A stretch of DNA of 64,000 nt, taken from positions 2,604,001-2,668,000 of the forward strand of contig NZ_AP024749.1 of NCBI RefSeq assembly GCF_019702945.1, given 5' to 3'. Below the pieces are notes generated by a model. The model searched no databases. It was not told the origin of the DNA and worked only from the letters and a program-made list of their open reading frames with translations. Every line of letters begins with the position of its first letter. The stretch's first letter is position 1. Below, in pieces: positions 9,742 through 18,956 of the stretch. The stretch is from Flavobacterium okayamense. Its GTDB lineage: Bacteria; Bacteroidota; Bacteroidia; Flavobacteriales; Flavobacteriaceae. The translations under genes were made by a program, and so were the position numbers.

Positions 9742-10935
9742 TTAAGATAAAGCTGCTTTAACTTGATCTGCTGCTTCTTGGAATTGAACCGCTGATAAAA
9801 TTGGCATTCCAGAATTATCGATTAATTCTTTTGCAATTTCAGCATTAGTTCCTTGTAAACGTACGATGATTGGCACATTAATAGCATCTCCCATGTTTTT
9901 GTAAGCATCTACAACTCCTTGCGCAACACGGTCACAACGTACAATACCACCAAAAATGTTAATTAAGATAGCTTTTACATTTGGATCTTTTAAGATAATA
10001 CGGAAAGCTGTTTCAACACGTTTTGCATCTGCAGTTCCTCCTACGTCTAAAAAGTTTGCTGGTTCAAAACCTGCATACTTAATTAAATCCATAGTTGCCA
10101 TTGCAAGACCAGCACCATTTACCATACATCCTACAGTACCATCTAAATCTACATAGTTTAATCCAACTTCTTTAGCTTCAACTTCAATTGGATTTTCTTC
10201 ACGAACATCACGCATTTCAGCTAAATTTGGGTGACGGAATAATGCATTGTCATCTAAAACAACTTTTGCATCAACTGCCATTATTTTATTATCTGAAGTT
10301 TTTAAAACTGGATTAATTTCAAACATTGAAGAATCTGAACCAATATAAGCTTTGTATAAAGCATCAACGAATTTTACCATTTCTTTAAAAGCATTTCCTT
10401 CACAACCTAAGTTGAAAGCAATTCTTCTTGCTTGGAAACCTTGTAAACCAACAGCTGGGTCAATTTCTTCTGTAAAAATTAAATGTGGAGTATGTTCTGC
10501 TACTTCTTCGATATCCATTCCACCTTCAGTAGAATACATAATCATATTTCTACCTTTTCCACGGTTTAATAAAACCGACATGTAGAACTCTTTAGTTTCA
10601 CTTTCACCTGGATAATAAACATCCTCAGCTACTAATACTTTATGAACTTTTTTACCTGTTGGAGGTGTTTGAGGCGTAATTAAATCCATTCCGATAATTT
10701 GCCCAGCAATTTCCTTAACTTGATCTAAATTTTTAGCCAATTTAACTCCACCACCTTTTCCACGACCACCAGCGTGAATTTGAGCCTTAATAACATGCCA
10801 ACCCGTTCCCGTTTCAGCTGTTAATTGTTTTGCTTTTTCTACTGCTTCTTCAGCATTGTTAGCTACATGTCCGCGTTGTACTCGAACTCCATAACTAGCT
10901 AATATTTCTTTACCTTGATATTCGTGTAAGTTCAT
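9742..10935 (-). CDS. sucC: Succinyl-CoA synthetase (ADP-forming) beta subunit
   Basis: 397 residues. With SucD it interconverts succinyl-CoA and succinate with nucleotide phosphorylation in the TCA cycle. It opens MNLHEYQGKEIL, has the ATP-grasp region with HAGGRGKGGGVK, and has the C-terminal CoA-ligase domain with GCMVNGAGLAMATMD and NIFGGIVRCD. The open frame extends to 10953 but family alignment and the promoter favour the ATG at 10935. It stands alone here; sucD is not in the window, as is common in Bacteroidota. Confidence 0.96.
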   Translation of the reverse strand: MNLHEYQGKEILASYGVRVQRGHVANNAEEAVEKAKQLTAETGTGWHVIKAQIHAGGRGKGGGVKLAKNLDQVKEIAGQIIGMDLITPQTPPTGKKVHKVLVAEDVYYPGESETKEFYMSVLLNRGKGRNMIMYSTEGGMDIEEVAEHTPHLIFTEEIDPAVGLQGFQARRIAFNLGCEGNAFKEMVKFVDALYKAYIGSDSSMFEINPVLKTSDNKIMAVDAKVVLDDNALFRHPNLAEMRDVREENPIEVEAKEVGLNYVDLDGTVGCMVNGAGLAMATMDLIKYAGFEPANFLDVGGTADAKRVETAFRIILKDPNVKAILINIFGGIVRCDRVAQGVVDAYKNMGDAINVPIIVRLQGTNAEIAKELIDNSGMPILSAVQFQEAADQVKAALS

Positions 10936-10966
10936 AATTGTGTTATTATACAAATTTTAAGTGCCA

Positions 10967-10974
10967 CAAAAATA
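10967..10974 (-). promoter_or_regulatory. sucC -7 promoter box (TATTTTTG)
   Basis: The minus-strand TATTTTTG matches TAnnTTTG. It lies 32 nt before the ATG and predicts a leader of about 25 nt. The remaining AT-rich spacer up to lysA shows no other clear feature. Confidence 0.45.
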
Positions 10975-11184
10975 ACAAACAAATCTTTAACAGACTAACT
11001 TTTTTTGGAGTTAATTTAACACATGATAGCAGGAACAATTATTAAAAAATATAACTATATAATTAATTAAATAAAATTATTAAACAATTAATGATTTAAT
11101 ATAACAATAAGTTAATAATTGTTTTAAAATGTTATTTTTTATGTTTATATGTTTTTCCTTTATTTATTTGCAAAAAAATTAATC

Positions 11185-12411
11185 ATGAATAATTCAGAAC
11201 TTTTAAAAATTGTAGAAGAATTTGGTAGTCCCGTTTATGTGTATAATGCTGAAAAAATTGAGCAGCAATATAATAGACTAACAAAAGCTTTTTCAAAAGT
11301 AGAACAATTTAAGATACATTATGCAGTTAAAGCATTATCAAATATTTCTGTATTAAAGGTTTTAAAACGTTTAGGTTCTGGTTTAGATACAGTTTCAATT
11401 GAAGAAGTTCAACTAGGATTGTATGCAGGTTTTGATCCTTCAGAAATAATGTATACCCCAAATGGTGTTTCGTTAGAGGAAATAGAAACCGTTGCCGCTT
11501 TAGGTGTAAAAATAAACATTGATAATTTATCTATTTTAGAACAATTTGGTGCTAAACATCCAAACATACCTGTATGTGTTCGAATAAATCCGCACGTTAT
11601 GGCTGGTGGAAATGCGAATATATCTGTTGGGCATATCGATAGTAAATTCGGGATTTCTATTCATCAGTTACCACATTTATTGCGAATTGTTGAAAACACA
11701 AAAATGCATATCAATGGTATTCACATGCATACTGGTTCTGACATTTTAGATGTTGATGTTTTCTTGTATGCTGCAGAAATTCTATTTGACACCGCAAAGC
11801 ATTTTACTGATTTAGAATTTATAGATTTTGGTAGCGGATTTAAAGTTCCTTACAAAAAAGGTGATATTGAAACGAATGTTGAAGAATTTGGTAAAAAGCT
11901 AACAAAACGCTTTTTAGCCTTTGAAAAAGAATATGGAAAACCATTAACATTAGCTTTTGAACCGGGTAAATTTTTAGTAAGTGAAGCTGGATATTTTTTA
12001 GCAAAAGTGAATGTTGTTAAGCAAACAACCTCGACCGTATTTGCTGGAATTGATAGCGGTTTTAATCATTTAATTCGACCAATGTTGTATGGTTCACAAC
12101 ATCATATTGAAAACATAAGTAATCCGAAAGGAAAAGAGCGTTTTTATTCGGTTGTAGGATATATATGCGAAACCGATACGTTTGCTTCTAATAGAAGAAT
12201 TACTGAAATTACGGAAGGAGATATTTTATGTTTCCATAATGCTGGAGCGTATTGCTTTTCAATGTCATCTAATTATAATTCGCGGGTAAAACCTGCGGAA
12301 GTTTTATGGTTAGACGGAAAAGCACATTTAATTAGAAAAAGAGAAACTTTTGACGATATTTTAAAAAATCAAATCGAAGTAGCTTCCTTACAGGAAAGTG
12401 TTTTAGTTTAA
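11185..12411 (+). CDS. lysA: Diaminopimelate decarboxylase
   Basis: 408 residues, a fold-III PLP decarboxylase. It converts meso-diaminopimelate to L-lysine, the last step of lysine biosynthesis. The PLP lysine is K49 in IHYAVKALSN. HMHTGSD, the glycine-rich DFGSGF, EPGKFLV and the C-terminal active-site cysteine motif CETDTF are all visible. The frame extends upstream to 11149 but the conserved N-terminus (MNNSELLKIVEEFG) starts at 11185. The gene is monocistronic, with a strong terminator after it. Confidence 0.94.
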   Translation: MNNSELLKIVEEFGSPVYVYNAEKIEQQYNRLTKAFSKVEQFKIHYAVKALSNISVLKVLKRLGSGLDTVSIEEVQLGLYAGFDPSEIMYTPNGVSLEEIETVAALGVKINIDNLSILEQFGAKHPNIPVCVRINPHVMAGGNANISVGHIDSKFGISIHQLPHLLRIVENTKMHINGIHMHTGSDILDVDVFLYAAEILFDTAKHFTDLEFIDFGSGFKVPYKKGDIETNVEEFGKKLTKRFLAFEKEYGKPLTLAFEPGKFLVSEAGYFLAKVNVVKQTTSTVFAGIDSGFNHLIRPMLYGSQHHIENISNPKGKERFYSVVGYICETDTFASNRRITEITEGDILCFHNAGAYCFSMSSNYNSRVKPAEVLWLDGKAHLIRKRETFDDILKNQIEVASLQESVLV

Positions 12412-12425
12412 ATGATTGGTTAAAT

Positions 12426-12453
12426 AAAAAGCCCTTAGTTAAGGGCTTTTTTT
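12426..12453. terminator. Bidirectional terminator after lysA
   Basis: AAAAAGCCCTTA (12426-12437) / TAAGGGCTTTTT (12440-12451) with a 2-nt loop. The stop codon of the opposing gene (12439-12441) lies inside the hairpin. Confidence 0.8.
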
Positions 12454-12906
12454 ACTTACTCTATCTTCTGGCCCAATTAAAATATCGTCAACTAATTGTC
12501 CATGAACATTTATTATTCCAATATAATTATTGACTTTTAAAACCTGAAAACTTAATGTTTCAACATCAGAATTATTCTTAAAATGAATAACAGCAATAAA
12601 AATTTTTACGTTTTCAATGGAATAAACTTCTTTTAAAAAAAAATTACGATCTATTAAATCTACTTTATTAGTTTTAATTTTTTTAAGCTTAAAAGTAGTT
12701 TCATCTATTTGCTTTTTAAATTCATTTATTTCATTTTTTAAATTCTTGTCTGAAATATTATTCAAACTGTCAGATATAAATATATATGATGTAACATCAT
12801 TTGCTCCTTGAATAATTTCAGAAACTTTATTTTCAATAATATCCTTTAAAGAATTTTGAGCATAAAATGTACTAAATGAAAAAAGAAAAATAAATATAAA
12901 CTTCAT
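12439..12906 (-). CDS. Hypothetical exported protein
   Basis: 155 residues with a clear signal peptide (MKFIFIFLFSFSTFYAQ, no lipobox). The mature part is lysine- and asparagine-rich, with a helical first half (about 20-80) and a beta-rich second half. I do not recognise a family. It starts 4 nt downstream of pafA and probably shares its transcript, so it may be a periplasmic companion, but nothing in the sequence shows a function. The last codons run into the shared terminator. Confidence 0.6.
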   Translation of the reverse strand: MKFIFIFLFSFSTFYAQNSLKDIIENKVSEIIQGANDVTSYIFISDSLNNISDKNLKNEINEFKKQIDETTFKLKKIKTNKVDLIDRNFFLKEVYSIENVKIFIAVIHFKNNSDVETLSFQVLKVNNYIGIINVHGQLVDDILIGPEDRVSKKSP

Positions 12907-12910
12907 ACAA

Positions 12911-14518
12911 TTATTTTAAAACCTCCTCTAAAACTTCTGCTTCTGTACTATTAGGTAAGGTAATTTTCAATTTTAATGCAATTGTTGGTGCAATTTCTGT
13001 AATTACATGCTTATTGTAATTTTCTCCTTTAGGAATATTCCAACCGTACCAAAGCAAAGGAACATGTGTATCATAGGTATATAAAGAACCATGTGATGTT
13101 CCAGTTGTTGAATATTCTATATAGGCAGGCTTGAAAACATAAACTAACTCGCCATTTTGCGTAGGATCGTATCCTTTTGCTATAGCGTTTAGGAAATAAT
13201 CAGTTCCCGAATTTTCTAAAATATCTTCTTCAGAATATACTTTTTTAATGAACTTCTGTTCGTATAAAAATGCTCTAAAAGTTTCAATTACATCTTCTAA
13301 TTCTAAATTTTGTTCTTCAATTAATTTTTTATTCAAAAACAAATTAAAGTTAGAATTGTTCAAAACTACGTCTACACCAAATTTATCTTCAGAAAATTTT
13401 CGCAACGTATTGTCAAAATTCTTCGAAACAATATTATCGACATCGTATTTGTTATCTTTCAAATATGTTACATTTTCAGCACCAGCATGATCTGCAGTAA
13501 GGAAGACTAGATAGTTGTTTTTACCAACTTTTTTATCCAAATAATTCAATAAATCGGCAATGGTTTCGTCCAAGCGTAAATAAGCATCTTGTAATTCAAT
13601 AGAACGTGGTCCAAGTACATGACCAATATAATCAGTTGAAGAAAAACTTAAGGCTAGAAAATCTGTTATTGCATCATGCCCCAATTGTTCTTTTTCAATA
13701 GCAACTTTAGCAAAATCGGCAATTAAATTATTTCCAAAAGGAGTCGAACGTAAAATTCCAGCATTATTACTTTCATACATTTCCTTTAAATTGTATGGAA
13801 AAAAAGGTGCTTTCTTAAATAGTTTTCCTTCGTAAGGATTGTTATCAGTTAAACTCTCGTTATATGTTTCTTTAGGTTTAAATAACTCCCATTTTTGATT
13901 GGCATATTTTTCAAAATGCTTTTCATTGTTAAATTGAGAAACCCAACTTGGTAATTCTTTCCCGTAAAAAGTACTTGAAATGAAACTTCCCGTTTTACTA
14001 AACCAAAAAGCCCAATCCGCAAAATGTCCAGCTGGTAATATTGCACCTCTATCTTTTATACTTATTCCAATTACTTTTCCTTTAAAATTTGTTGCCAATT
14101 TTAGTTCATCAGTAATGGTTGAGCTTTGTAAGTTTGATGGCGACATTTTACCTTCACTTTCTGTACCATCACCAATTGTGGTTACCGAATTATCATCGGT
14201 ACAATACATTTCCTTACCTGTAGCTTTGTTGTACCATTCGTTTCCAACAATTCCGTGAAAAGCCGGCGTTGTTCCAGTATAAATAGAAGCATGTCCTGGC
14301 GCAGTATATGTTGGCAAATAATTATAATGCATGTTATGATAAGCATAACCATCTCGCATTAATCTTTTAAAACCATTTTCAGAAAAATCGTTTGAAAAAC
14401 GGTATAGATATTCCATTTTCATTTGGTCAACAACGATACCTACTACAAGTTTTGGTCGTTCTTGAGCAAATGATAATGTTTGTATAGCAAGCAAACTGGC
14501 TAAAAGAAGTTTTTTCAT
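12911..14518 (-). CDS. pafA: PafA-type alkaline phosphatase
   Basis: 535 residues, exported (signal peptide ending SFAQ). It matches the alkaline-phosphatase-superfamily enzyme PafA known from Elizabethkingia/Flavobacterium, a phosphate-irrepressible phosphomonoesterase. The nucleophile is T72 in TYTAPGHAS. N93 in GNEWY and the K155-x-R157 pair in ISIKDRGA are the PafA hallmarks that replace the arginine of the E. coli enzyme. The metal ligands are D31, then TADHAG and GTSHGS further on. The product would release phosphate from organic phosphates in the periplasm. The gene lies in a minus-strand run with a membrane gene upstream and a small exported protein downstream. Confidence 0.9.
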   Translation of the reverse strand: MKKLLLASLLAIQTLSFAQERPKLVVGIVVDQMKMEYLYRFSNDFSENGFKRLMRDGYAYHNMHYNYLPTYTAPGHASIYTGTTPAFHGIVGNEWYNKATGKEMYCTDDNSVTTIGDGTESEGKMSPSNLQSSTITDELKLATNFKGKVIGISIKDRGAILPAGHFADWAFWFSKTGSFISSTFYGKELPSWVSQFNNEKHFEKYANQKWELFKPKETYNESLTDNNPYEGKLFKKAPFFPYNLKEMYESNNAGILRSTPFGNNLIADFAKVAIEKEQLGHDAITDFLALSFSSTDYIGHVLGPRSIELQDAYLRLDETIADLLNYLDKKVGKNNYLVFLTADHAGAENVTYLKDNKYDVDNIVSKNFDNTLRKFSEDKFGVDVVLNNSNFNLFLNKKLIEEQNLELEDVIETFRAFLYEQKFIKKVYSEEDILENSGTDYFLNAIAKGYDPTQNGELVYVFKPAYIEYSTTGTSHGSLYTYDTHVPLLWYGWNIPKGENYNKHVITEIAPTIALKLKITLPNSTEAEVLEEVLK

Positions 14519-14523
14519 AGTAT

Positions 14524-14910
14524 CTATTTATTTTTAAAACTTGTAATCAAAAAGTATATTGAAACTATAAATGAAGGAATAAACATTAACAATAAAGTAA
14601 ACAATGCTAAAGTAGATTCTTCAAAACCATAAAATCTCATTAATACAAAAGGTAAAAATAAGCAGAAAAAACTTCCTACTATTAATGAAAAAATACTTAA
14701 TAGTTTTGAAAATCTATATATAATAAAATCTGATAATCCATATTTTCTAAAATATAGACCAAATAAAGAATTCCCAACAAATATTATGAAAGTTAAAAAA
14801 TGAGAAATCTCAAATTTTTCTGTAAAAATTATAATCACTGACACAAATGACATTATCGAAAATAATATCAAAGTATACCAAGCAAATATCCTAATAATCT
14901 TTTCTTTCAA
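14524..14910 (-). CDS. Small four-helix membrane protein of unknown function
   Basis: 128 residues with four predicted membrane segments (about 8-28, 34-52, 66-90 and 98-122), short loops and a lysine-rich C-terminus. No family is recognised. It ends 5 nt before pafA on the same strand. It is preceded by a small tandem repeat that separates it from the gene before, so it may be the first gene of a pafA unit. Confidence 0.55.
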   Translation of the reverse strand: MKEKIIRIFAWYTLILFSIMSFVSVIIIFTEKFEISHFLTFIIFVGNSLFGLYFRKYGLSDFIIYRFSKLLSIFSLIVGSFFCLFLPFVLMRFYGFEESTLALFTLLLMFIPSFIVSIYFLITSFKNK

Positions 14911-14933
14911 AATGACAAGTTATCCCTTATAAC

Positions 14934-14954
14934 TTTTTACTTTTTACTTTTTAC
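14934..14954. repeat. Tandem 7-bp repeat (TTTTTAC x3)
   Basis: Three perfect copies of TTTTTAC sit between two co-directional genes. Similar short simple repeats occur at other spacers in this window. Confidence 0.6.
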
Positions 14955-15368
14955 TTAATTAGTTTCTTCTATAATATCATAACAGAAAATAATATCAGTA
15001 AAATAGATGTATAATTGCGTTTTATTCTTTTCGTTTTTACGAACTATGAAAGAAAGCTTCGCTTGTTCGCCAAACTGATTTTTACATAGAAACGAGTTGA
15101 TTTCATCTACTTCTGTAACTTCTTTAGGCAATGATTCAATAATTTTATAATGTTGGATTTCTCGAGAATAAACAACAATTCTATTTTTATCAAAATCTAA
15201 TGTTACAAATAATTGCGTTTCTAAAGGTTCTGACCATTTTCCCCATTCGTTAAATTTTCCTCCTCTTTCTAAAACAGTTAGCGAAGTTGTTTTAAACTTA
15301 AATTGTTGCGCAAAAGCACTAGCCGAAGCTATTAAAAATAAAAAAACAAAATATCTTAAAATTCTCAT
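14955..15368 (-). CDS. Hypothetical exported protein
   Basis: 137 residues starting at MRILRYF, with a signal peptide ending ASAFAQQ. The mature part (about 115 residues) contains FKTTSLTVLERGGKFNEWG and beta-rich segments that look like a small single domain. The frame could start at 15389, but that would overlap the upstream gene. The ATG at 15368 begins a proper signal peptide 10 nt after the nitronate monooxygenase stop. Function unknown; probably periplasmic. Confidence 0.6.
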   Translation of the reverse strand: MRILRYFVFLFLIASASAFAQQFKFKTTSLTVLERGGKFNEWGKWSEPLETQLFVTLDFDKNRIVVYSREIQHYKIIESLPKEVTEVDEINSFLCKNQFGEQAKLSFIVRKNEKNKTQLYIYFTDIIFCYDIIEETN

Positions 15369-15378
15369 TTTGTATCTA

Positions 15379-16323
15379 TTAAAATTCAATTGAACTCATT
15401 TCTTTTTTAGCGTGTTCAAACTCGCTAATAACATTTTTAACTATTTCCTCAACTGGCAAAATATCATGAATTAATCCTGCAATTTGACCTATTTCTAATT
15501 CGCCTTCTACTAAATCGCCTTCAAACATTCCTCGTTTTGCTCTTGCTCTACCTAACAGTTCTTTCAAATCGTCTGGTGTTGGACATTTTGCATATAACTC
15601 TTGAACGTCGTTAAAAAATTTATTTTTTATTAATCGTACGGGTGCAAGTTCCTTCAAAGTTAACATGGTATCACCTTCATTCGTTTCCACAATAGTTGTT
15701 TTAAAATTATCATGCGCACTAGATTCGGTTGAAGCAGCAAAACGACTTCCCATTTGAACACCATCAGCTCCTAATGTCAATGCAGCTAACATTCCTCTAC
15801 CAGTAGCAATACCACCAGCAGCAATTAAAGGAATCGTAACTTGTTCTTTAACCATTGGAATTAATGTTAAAGTTGTAGTTTCATCTCGACCGTTATGCCC
15901 GCCAGCTTCAAAACCTTCGGCTACGATTGCATCTACTCCAGCTTCTTGCGCTTTTAAAGCAAATTTTGTACTACTTACTACATGAACAACAGTCATGCCA
16001 TTTTCTTTTAAGAAAGGCGTCCACGTTTTTGGATTACCTGCCGAAGTAAAAACCATCTTCACTTCTTCTTCTTTAAGGATTTGCATGATTTCTTCAATGT
16101 TAGGATATAACATTGGAACATTTACACCAAACGGTTTATCGGTAGCTTTTTTACATTTTTGAATATGCTCACGTAAAACATCAGGATACATAGAACCTGC
16201 ACCAATTAAACCTAGTCCACCAGCATTACTAACTGCACTTGCCAATTTGTATCCGCTATTCCAAATCATTCCACCTTGAATGATCGGATATTTTATATTA
16301 AAAAGTTGTGTAATTCGATTCAT
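15379..16323 (-). CDS. Nitronate monooxygenase / FabK-like FMN enzyme
   Basis: 314 residues of the 2-nitropropane dioxygenase (NMO) TIM-barrel family. IIQGGMIWNSG and AVSNAGGLGLIGAG are at the N-terminus. The FMN-phosphate-binding part has IVAEGFEAGGHNGRD, IPLIAAGGIATGRG and GADGVQMGSRF, including the conserved histidine in AGGH. Members oxidise alkyl nitronates or, in the FabK branch, reduce enoyl-ACP; the sequence alone does not settle which. The start codon overlaps the stop of the upstream subtilase gene (TAATG), so translation is coupled, though no functional link is obvious. Confidence 0.85.
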   Translation of the reverse strand: MNRITQLFNIKYPIIQGGMIWNSGYKLASAVSNAGGLGLIGAGSMYPDVLREHIQKCKKATDKPFGVNVPMLYPNIEEIMQILKEEEVKMVFTSAGNPKTWTPFLKENGMTVVHVVSSTKFALKAQEAGVDAIVAEGFEAGGHNGRDETTTLTLIPMVKEQVTIPLIAAGGIATGRGMLAALTLGADGVQMGSRFAASTESSAHDNFKTTIVETNEGDTMLTLKELAPVRLIKNKFFNDVQELYAKCPTPDDLKELLGRARAKRGMFEGDLVEGELEIGQIAGLIHDILPVEEIVKNVISEFEHAKKEMSSIEF

Positions 16324-17951
16324 TATCTTTTAATCAATTTCCCTCGCAATTTACTATTATTCGAAGAAAAATCATAGAAGTAAACGCCAGAATTCAAAAC
16401 ACTAACATCAATTGAATTTTGATTATTTAACAAATCAAAACTTAAAACATTCTGACCTAATTGATTATAAATTCTAATTGAAGCGTTTTGCAATTGAACA
16501 CCTTCAATTGTTAATATTGAACTAACTGGATTTGGATAAATTGAGACCTGATTTGTAGAAAAACTTTCCGTATTCAATGCATTTGTTAATGCCAATTGAA
16601 AATCAGGAACACCATAACCTTTATAAATATCGGGAGTATTGTATTGATCAGCTGATTCTTTTACATATTGAATTACTTGTGATGCCGATAAATTTGGTAC
16701 CGCTGACCAAAATGTTGCGACCATTCCTGCTAATATAGGACTAGAAAAGGAAGTTCCACTAGCAGTTGTAATTGCACCTGAAGTATTACTGATTGTTGCA
16801 CCTAAACCTTTTGCACAAACATCGGGCTTTATTCTTCCATCTGCTGTATTTCCAATAGAACTAAATGACACGTAGGCTTCTACATTATTAACCGCTCCGA
16901 TTGTCAAAATATTATCTGCATCGGCAGGAATTCCAATGTGTGGTTCAGTATTATTCCCTTCATTCCCCGCACTAATTACGCAAACAATTCCTTTTTGAAA
17001 TGCCATTGAAGCACCACGAGAGGCAAATCCTATTTGTCCGTTTCTTTGTGCATATGAGTATGAATAATTGGGATTATCATAAGCGCCATATCCTAATGAA
17101 GAATTAATAACATCAACACCTAAACTATCAGCCAATTCAGCAGCTTCCACCCAATAAGATTCTTCAACAGGATTCTCAGAATTTATATCCTCAGTAATAA
17201 ATAAATAATATTGAGCATCTGGTGCAGTTCCGACTAATTGTCCGTCAACATAACCTCCCATTGTTGATAAAACCATAGTTCCATGATTATGACGCATGTA
17301 AAAATTTGCATTTCCATCTGGAAAATTATATCCTCCTAAAATTAAATTATTATCATGCAATCGTTGAAAAGGAGTTGCCGTATCAACACCTGTAAAACCT
17401 GAATCTAAAACTGCAATAATTTTTCCTTGTCCCGTATGATCTTGTTGGTGTAGTAAATGTCCATTCAACATCTGAATTTGATTGTCTGAATTCCCATAAT
17501 TGAAATTTACTTGTACATCAAATTTATCGTTCGTATCGCTTGATTTACTTTCTGAAATTGGCGTAGTAATTGGATTCCCACTTCTTAAATTCAGGGAATG
17601 ATTTGCATAGTAAACATAATCTACAAAAGCTAAGTTTTCTAATGCTTGAATATTCGTTAAACTTCCTCTAACATGTAAAGCATTCATCCATTTTGATTTA
17701 GCCATAACCGTAATTCCAGTTGCATTTTCAATTTGGGTAATGTAATTAGGATAAACAGGAACGTCTGTATTATCTAAAGAAATTCCTTGAACTGTTCTTC
17801 TATCTAATGCTCTTTGGGATAACATTTCCAAAGGATTTGCTAAATAATATGCTGCATCAGGCTTATCAGTTAAATAAACCCACGCATCTTCTTGCGCATG
17901 AATTATAATTGAGAAGAATATAATAAATATGGAAAGTAATTTTCTATTCAT
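16323..17951 (-). CDS. Secreted subtilisin-like serine protease with T9SS type A sorting domain
   Basis: 542 residues. A signal peptide (ending IIIHAQ) and an N-terminal propeptide-like region (to about 150) precede an S8 peptidase domain. Its catalytic triad is D183 (AVLDSG), H223 (HNHGTMV) and S401 (ASGTSFSSP), with N330 in SAGNEG as oxyanion residue. The last ~75 residues (VSIYPNPVSSILTI... GVYFYDF... KLIKR) are a T9SS type A sorting signal, so it is exported through the gliding-associated secretion system. The ATG at 17951 is chosen over 17975 because it starts the signal peptide and lies downstream of the promoter box. Confidence 0.92.
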   Translation of the reverse strand: MNRKLLSIFIIFFSIIIHAQEDAWVYLTDKPDAAYYLANPLEMLSQRALDRRTVQGISLDNTDVPVYPNYITQIENATGITVMAKSKWMNALHVRGSLTNIQALENLAFVDYVYYANHSLNLRSGNPITTPISESKSSDTNDKFDVQVNFNYGNSDNQIQMLNGHLLHQQDHTGQGKIIAVLDSGFTGVDTATPFQRLHDNNLILGGYNFPDGNANFYMRHNHGTMVLSTMGGYVDGQLVGTAPDAQYYLFITEDINSENPVEESYWVEAAELADSLGVDVINSSLGYGAYDNPNYSYSYAQRNGQIGFASRGASMAFQKGIVCVISAGNEGNNTEPHIGIPADADNILTIGAVNNVEAYVSFSSIGNTADGRIKPDVCAKGLGATISNTSGAITTASGTSFSSPILAGMVATFWSAVPNLSASQVIQYVKESADQYNTPDIYKGYGVPDFQLALTNALNTESFSTNQVSIYPNPVSSILTIEGVQLQNASIRIYNQLGQNVLSFDLLNNQNSIDVSVLNSGVYFYDFSSNNSKLRGKLIKR

Positions 17952-17972
17952 TTCTGGTAAATATTTGGTAAC

Positions 17973-17980
17973 CAAATATA
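17973..17980 (-). promoter_or_regulatory. -7 box (TATATTTG) before the subtilase gene
   Basis: The minus-strand TATATTTG fits TAnnTTTG and lies 21 nt before the ATG. This supports 17951 as the start. No good -33 element is seen. Confidence 0.5.
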
Positions 17981-17993
17981 TAAAATATATTCT

Positions 17994-18929
17994 TTACTGA
18001 ATAGTAAAATAAATGAAAACAGAATAGGCTAAAACTAAAAGAATACCTTCTTTAAAAGATAAATTATTCCTTTTAGGAAGAAAAACCAATGGTAAAAGAA
18101 TGAAAGAAAATGCTAAAAGCCAATAAATGTCGAAAGTCATTATTTTTTGATCAACATTTTCAATAGGTTTTAGAATTGCCGTAAAACCAAGTACACTCAA
18201 AATATTAAAAATATTTGATCCTATAATGTTACCAATAGAAATATCACTTTCTTTCTTAATAGCAGCAATCACTGATGAAGCGAGTTCTGGTACACTTGTT
18301 CCTATAGAAACAACAGTTATAGCGATTACTCGCTTACTTACTCCAAGGCCTTCAGCCAAACTTACAGCACCATCAACTAATAACTCAGAACCTAACCAAA
18401 GTGCAAAACCACCAACTGCAAGAAAACCGAATATTTTAAAATATGACATTTCGGTTTCGGTATCTTCATCAAGTTCAATTTCAACTTTTTTATTTTGCCT
18501 TATCAAAACAACCAAGAAAGCCACAAGCAATAGAACAAATATAAAGCCTTCAATTCGACTTAACTTTCCATCGATTATTAAGAAAAAAAACAATAATACC
18601 GAAGCTAACATTTTCATTGGCCAATCGGTTTTATAGAAATTAGTTTCTACATTAATTGCATTGATTAGTAAAACAATACCAAGGACTAATCCAACATTTC
18701 CAATATTTGACCCAACAACATTTCCTACAGCTATATCAGGAAAACCATCTAAGGCAGCTTTTATACTAACAATCATTTCAGGTGCTGATGTAGCAAATGA
18801 AACAATAGTTAAACCTACAATTATCTTAGATATATTTAATCGTAAGGATAAACCTACTGATGATTTTAACAGCCAATTACCACCAACAACAAGTAGCAAT
18901 AAACCGAGAATGATATAGAGAAGATTCAT
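17994..18929 (-). CDS. Calcium/sodium antiporter (CaCA family, YrbG-like)
   Basis: 311 residues, ten or so hydrophobic segments with the two inverted alpha-repeats of the Ca2+:cation antiporter superfamily. These are FATSAPEMIVS with GNVVGSNIGNVGLVLG, and IGTSVPELASS with GNIIGSNIFNILSVLG. The acidic E in each (A/V)PE motif and the GSN motifs bind the transported ions. It would exchange Na+ or H+ for Ca2+ at the inner membrane. An acidic cytosolic loop (ELDEDTETE, about residues 150-158) separates the halves, as usual. Confidence 0.9.
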   Translation of the reverse strand: MNLLYIILGLLLLVVGGNWLLKSSVGLSLRLNISKIIVGLTIVSFATSAPEMIVSIKAALDGFPDIAVGNVVGSNIGNVGLVLGIVLLINAINVETNFYKTDWPMKMLASVLLFFFLIIDGKLSRIEGFIFVLLLVAFLVVLIRQNKKVEIELDEDTETEMSYFKIFGFLAVGGFALWLGSELLVDGAVSLAEGLGVSKRVIAITVVSIGTSVPELASSVIAAIKKESDISIGNIIGSNIFNILSVLGFTAILKPIENVDQKIMTFDIYWLLAFSFILLPLVFLPKRNNLSFKEGILLVLAYSVFIYFTIQ

Positions 18930-18956
18930 AAAATATATTTCTGCTAATATAATTTA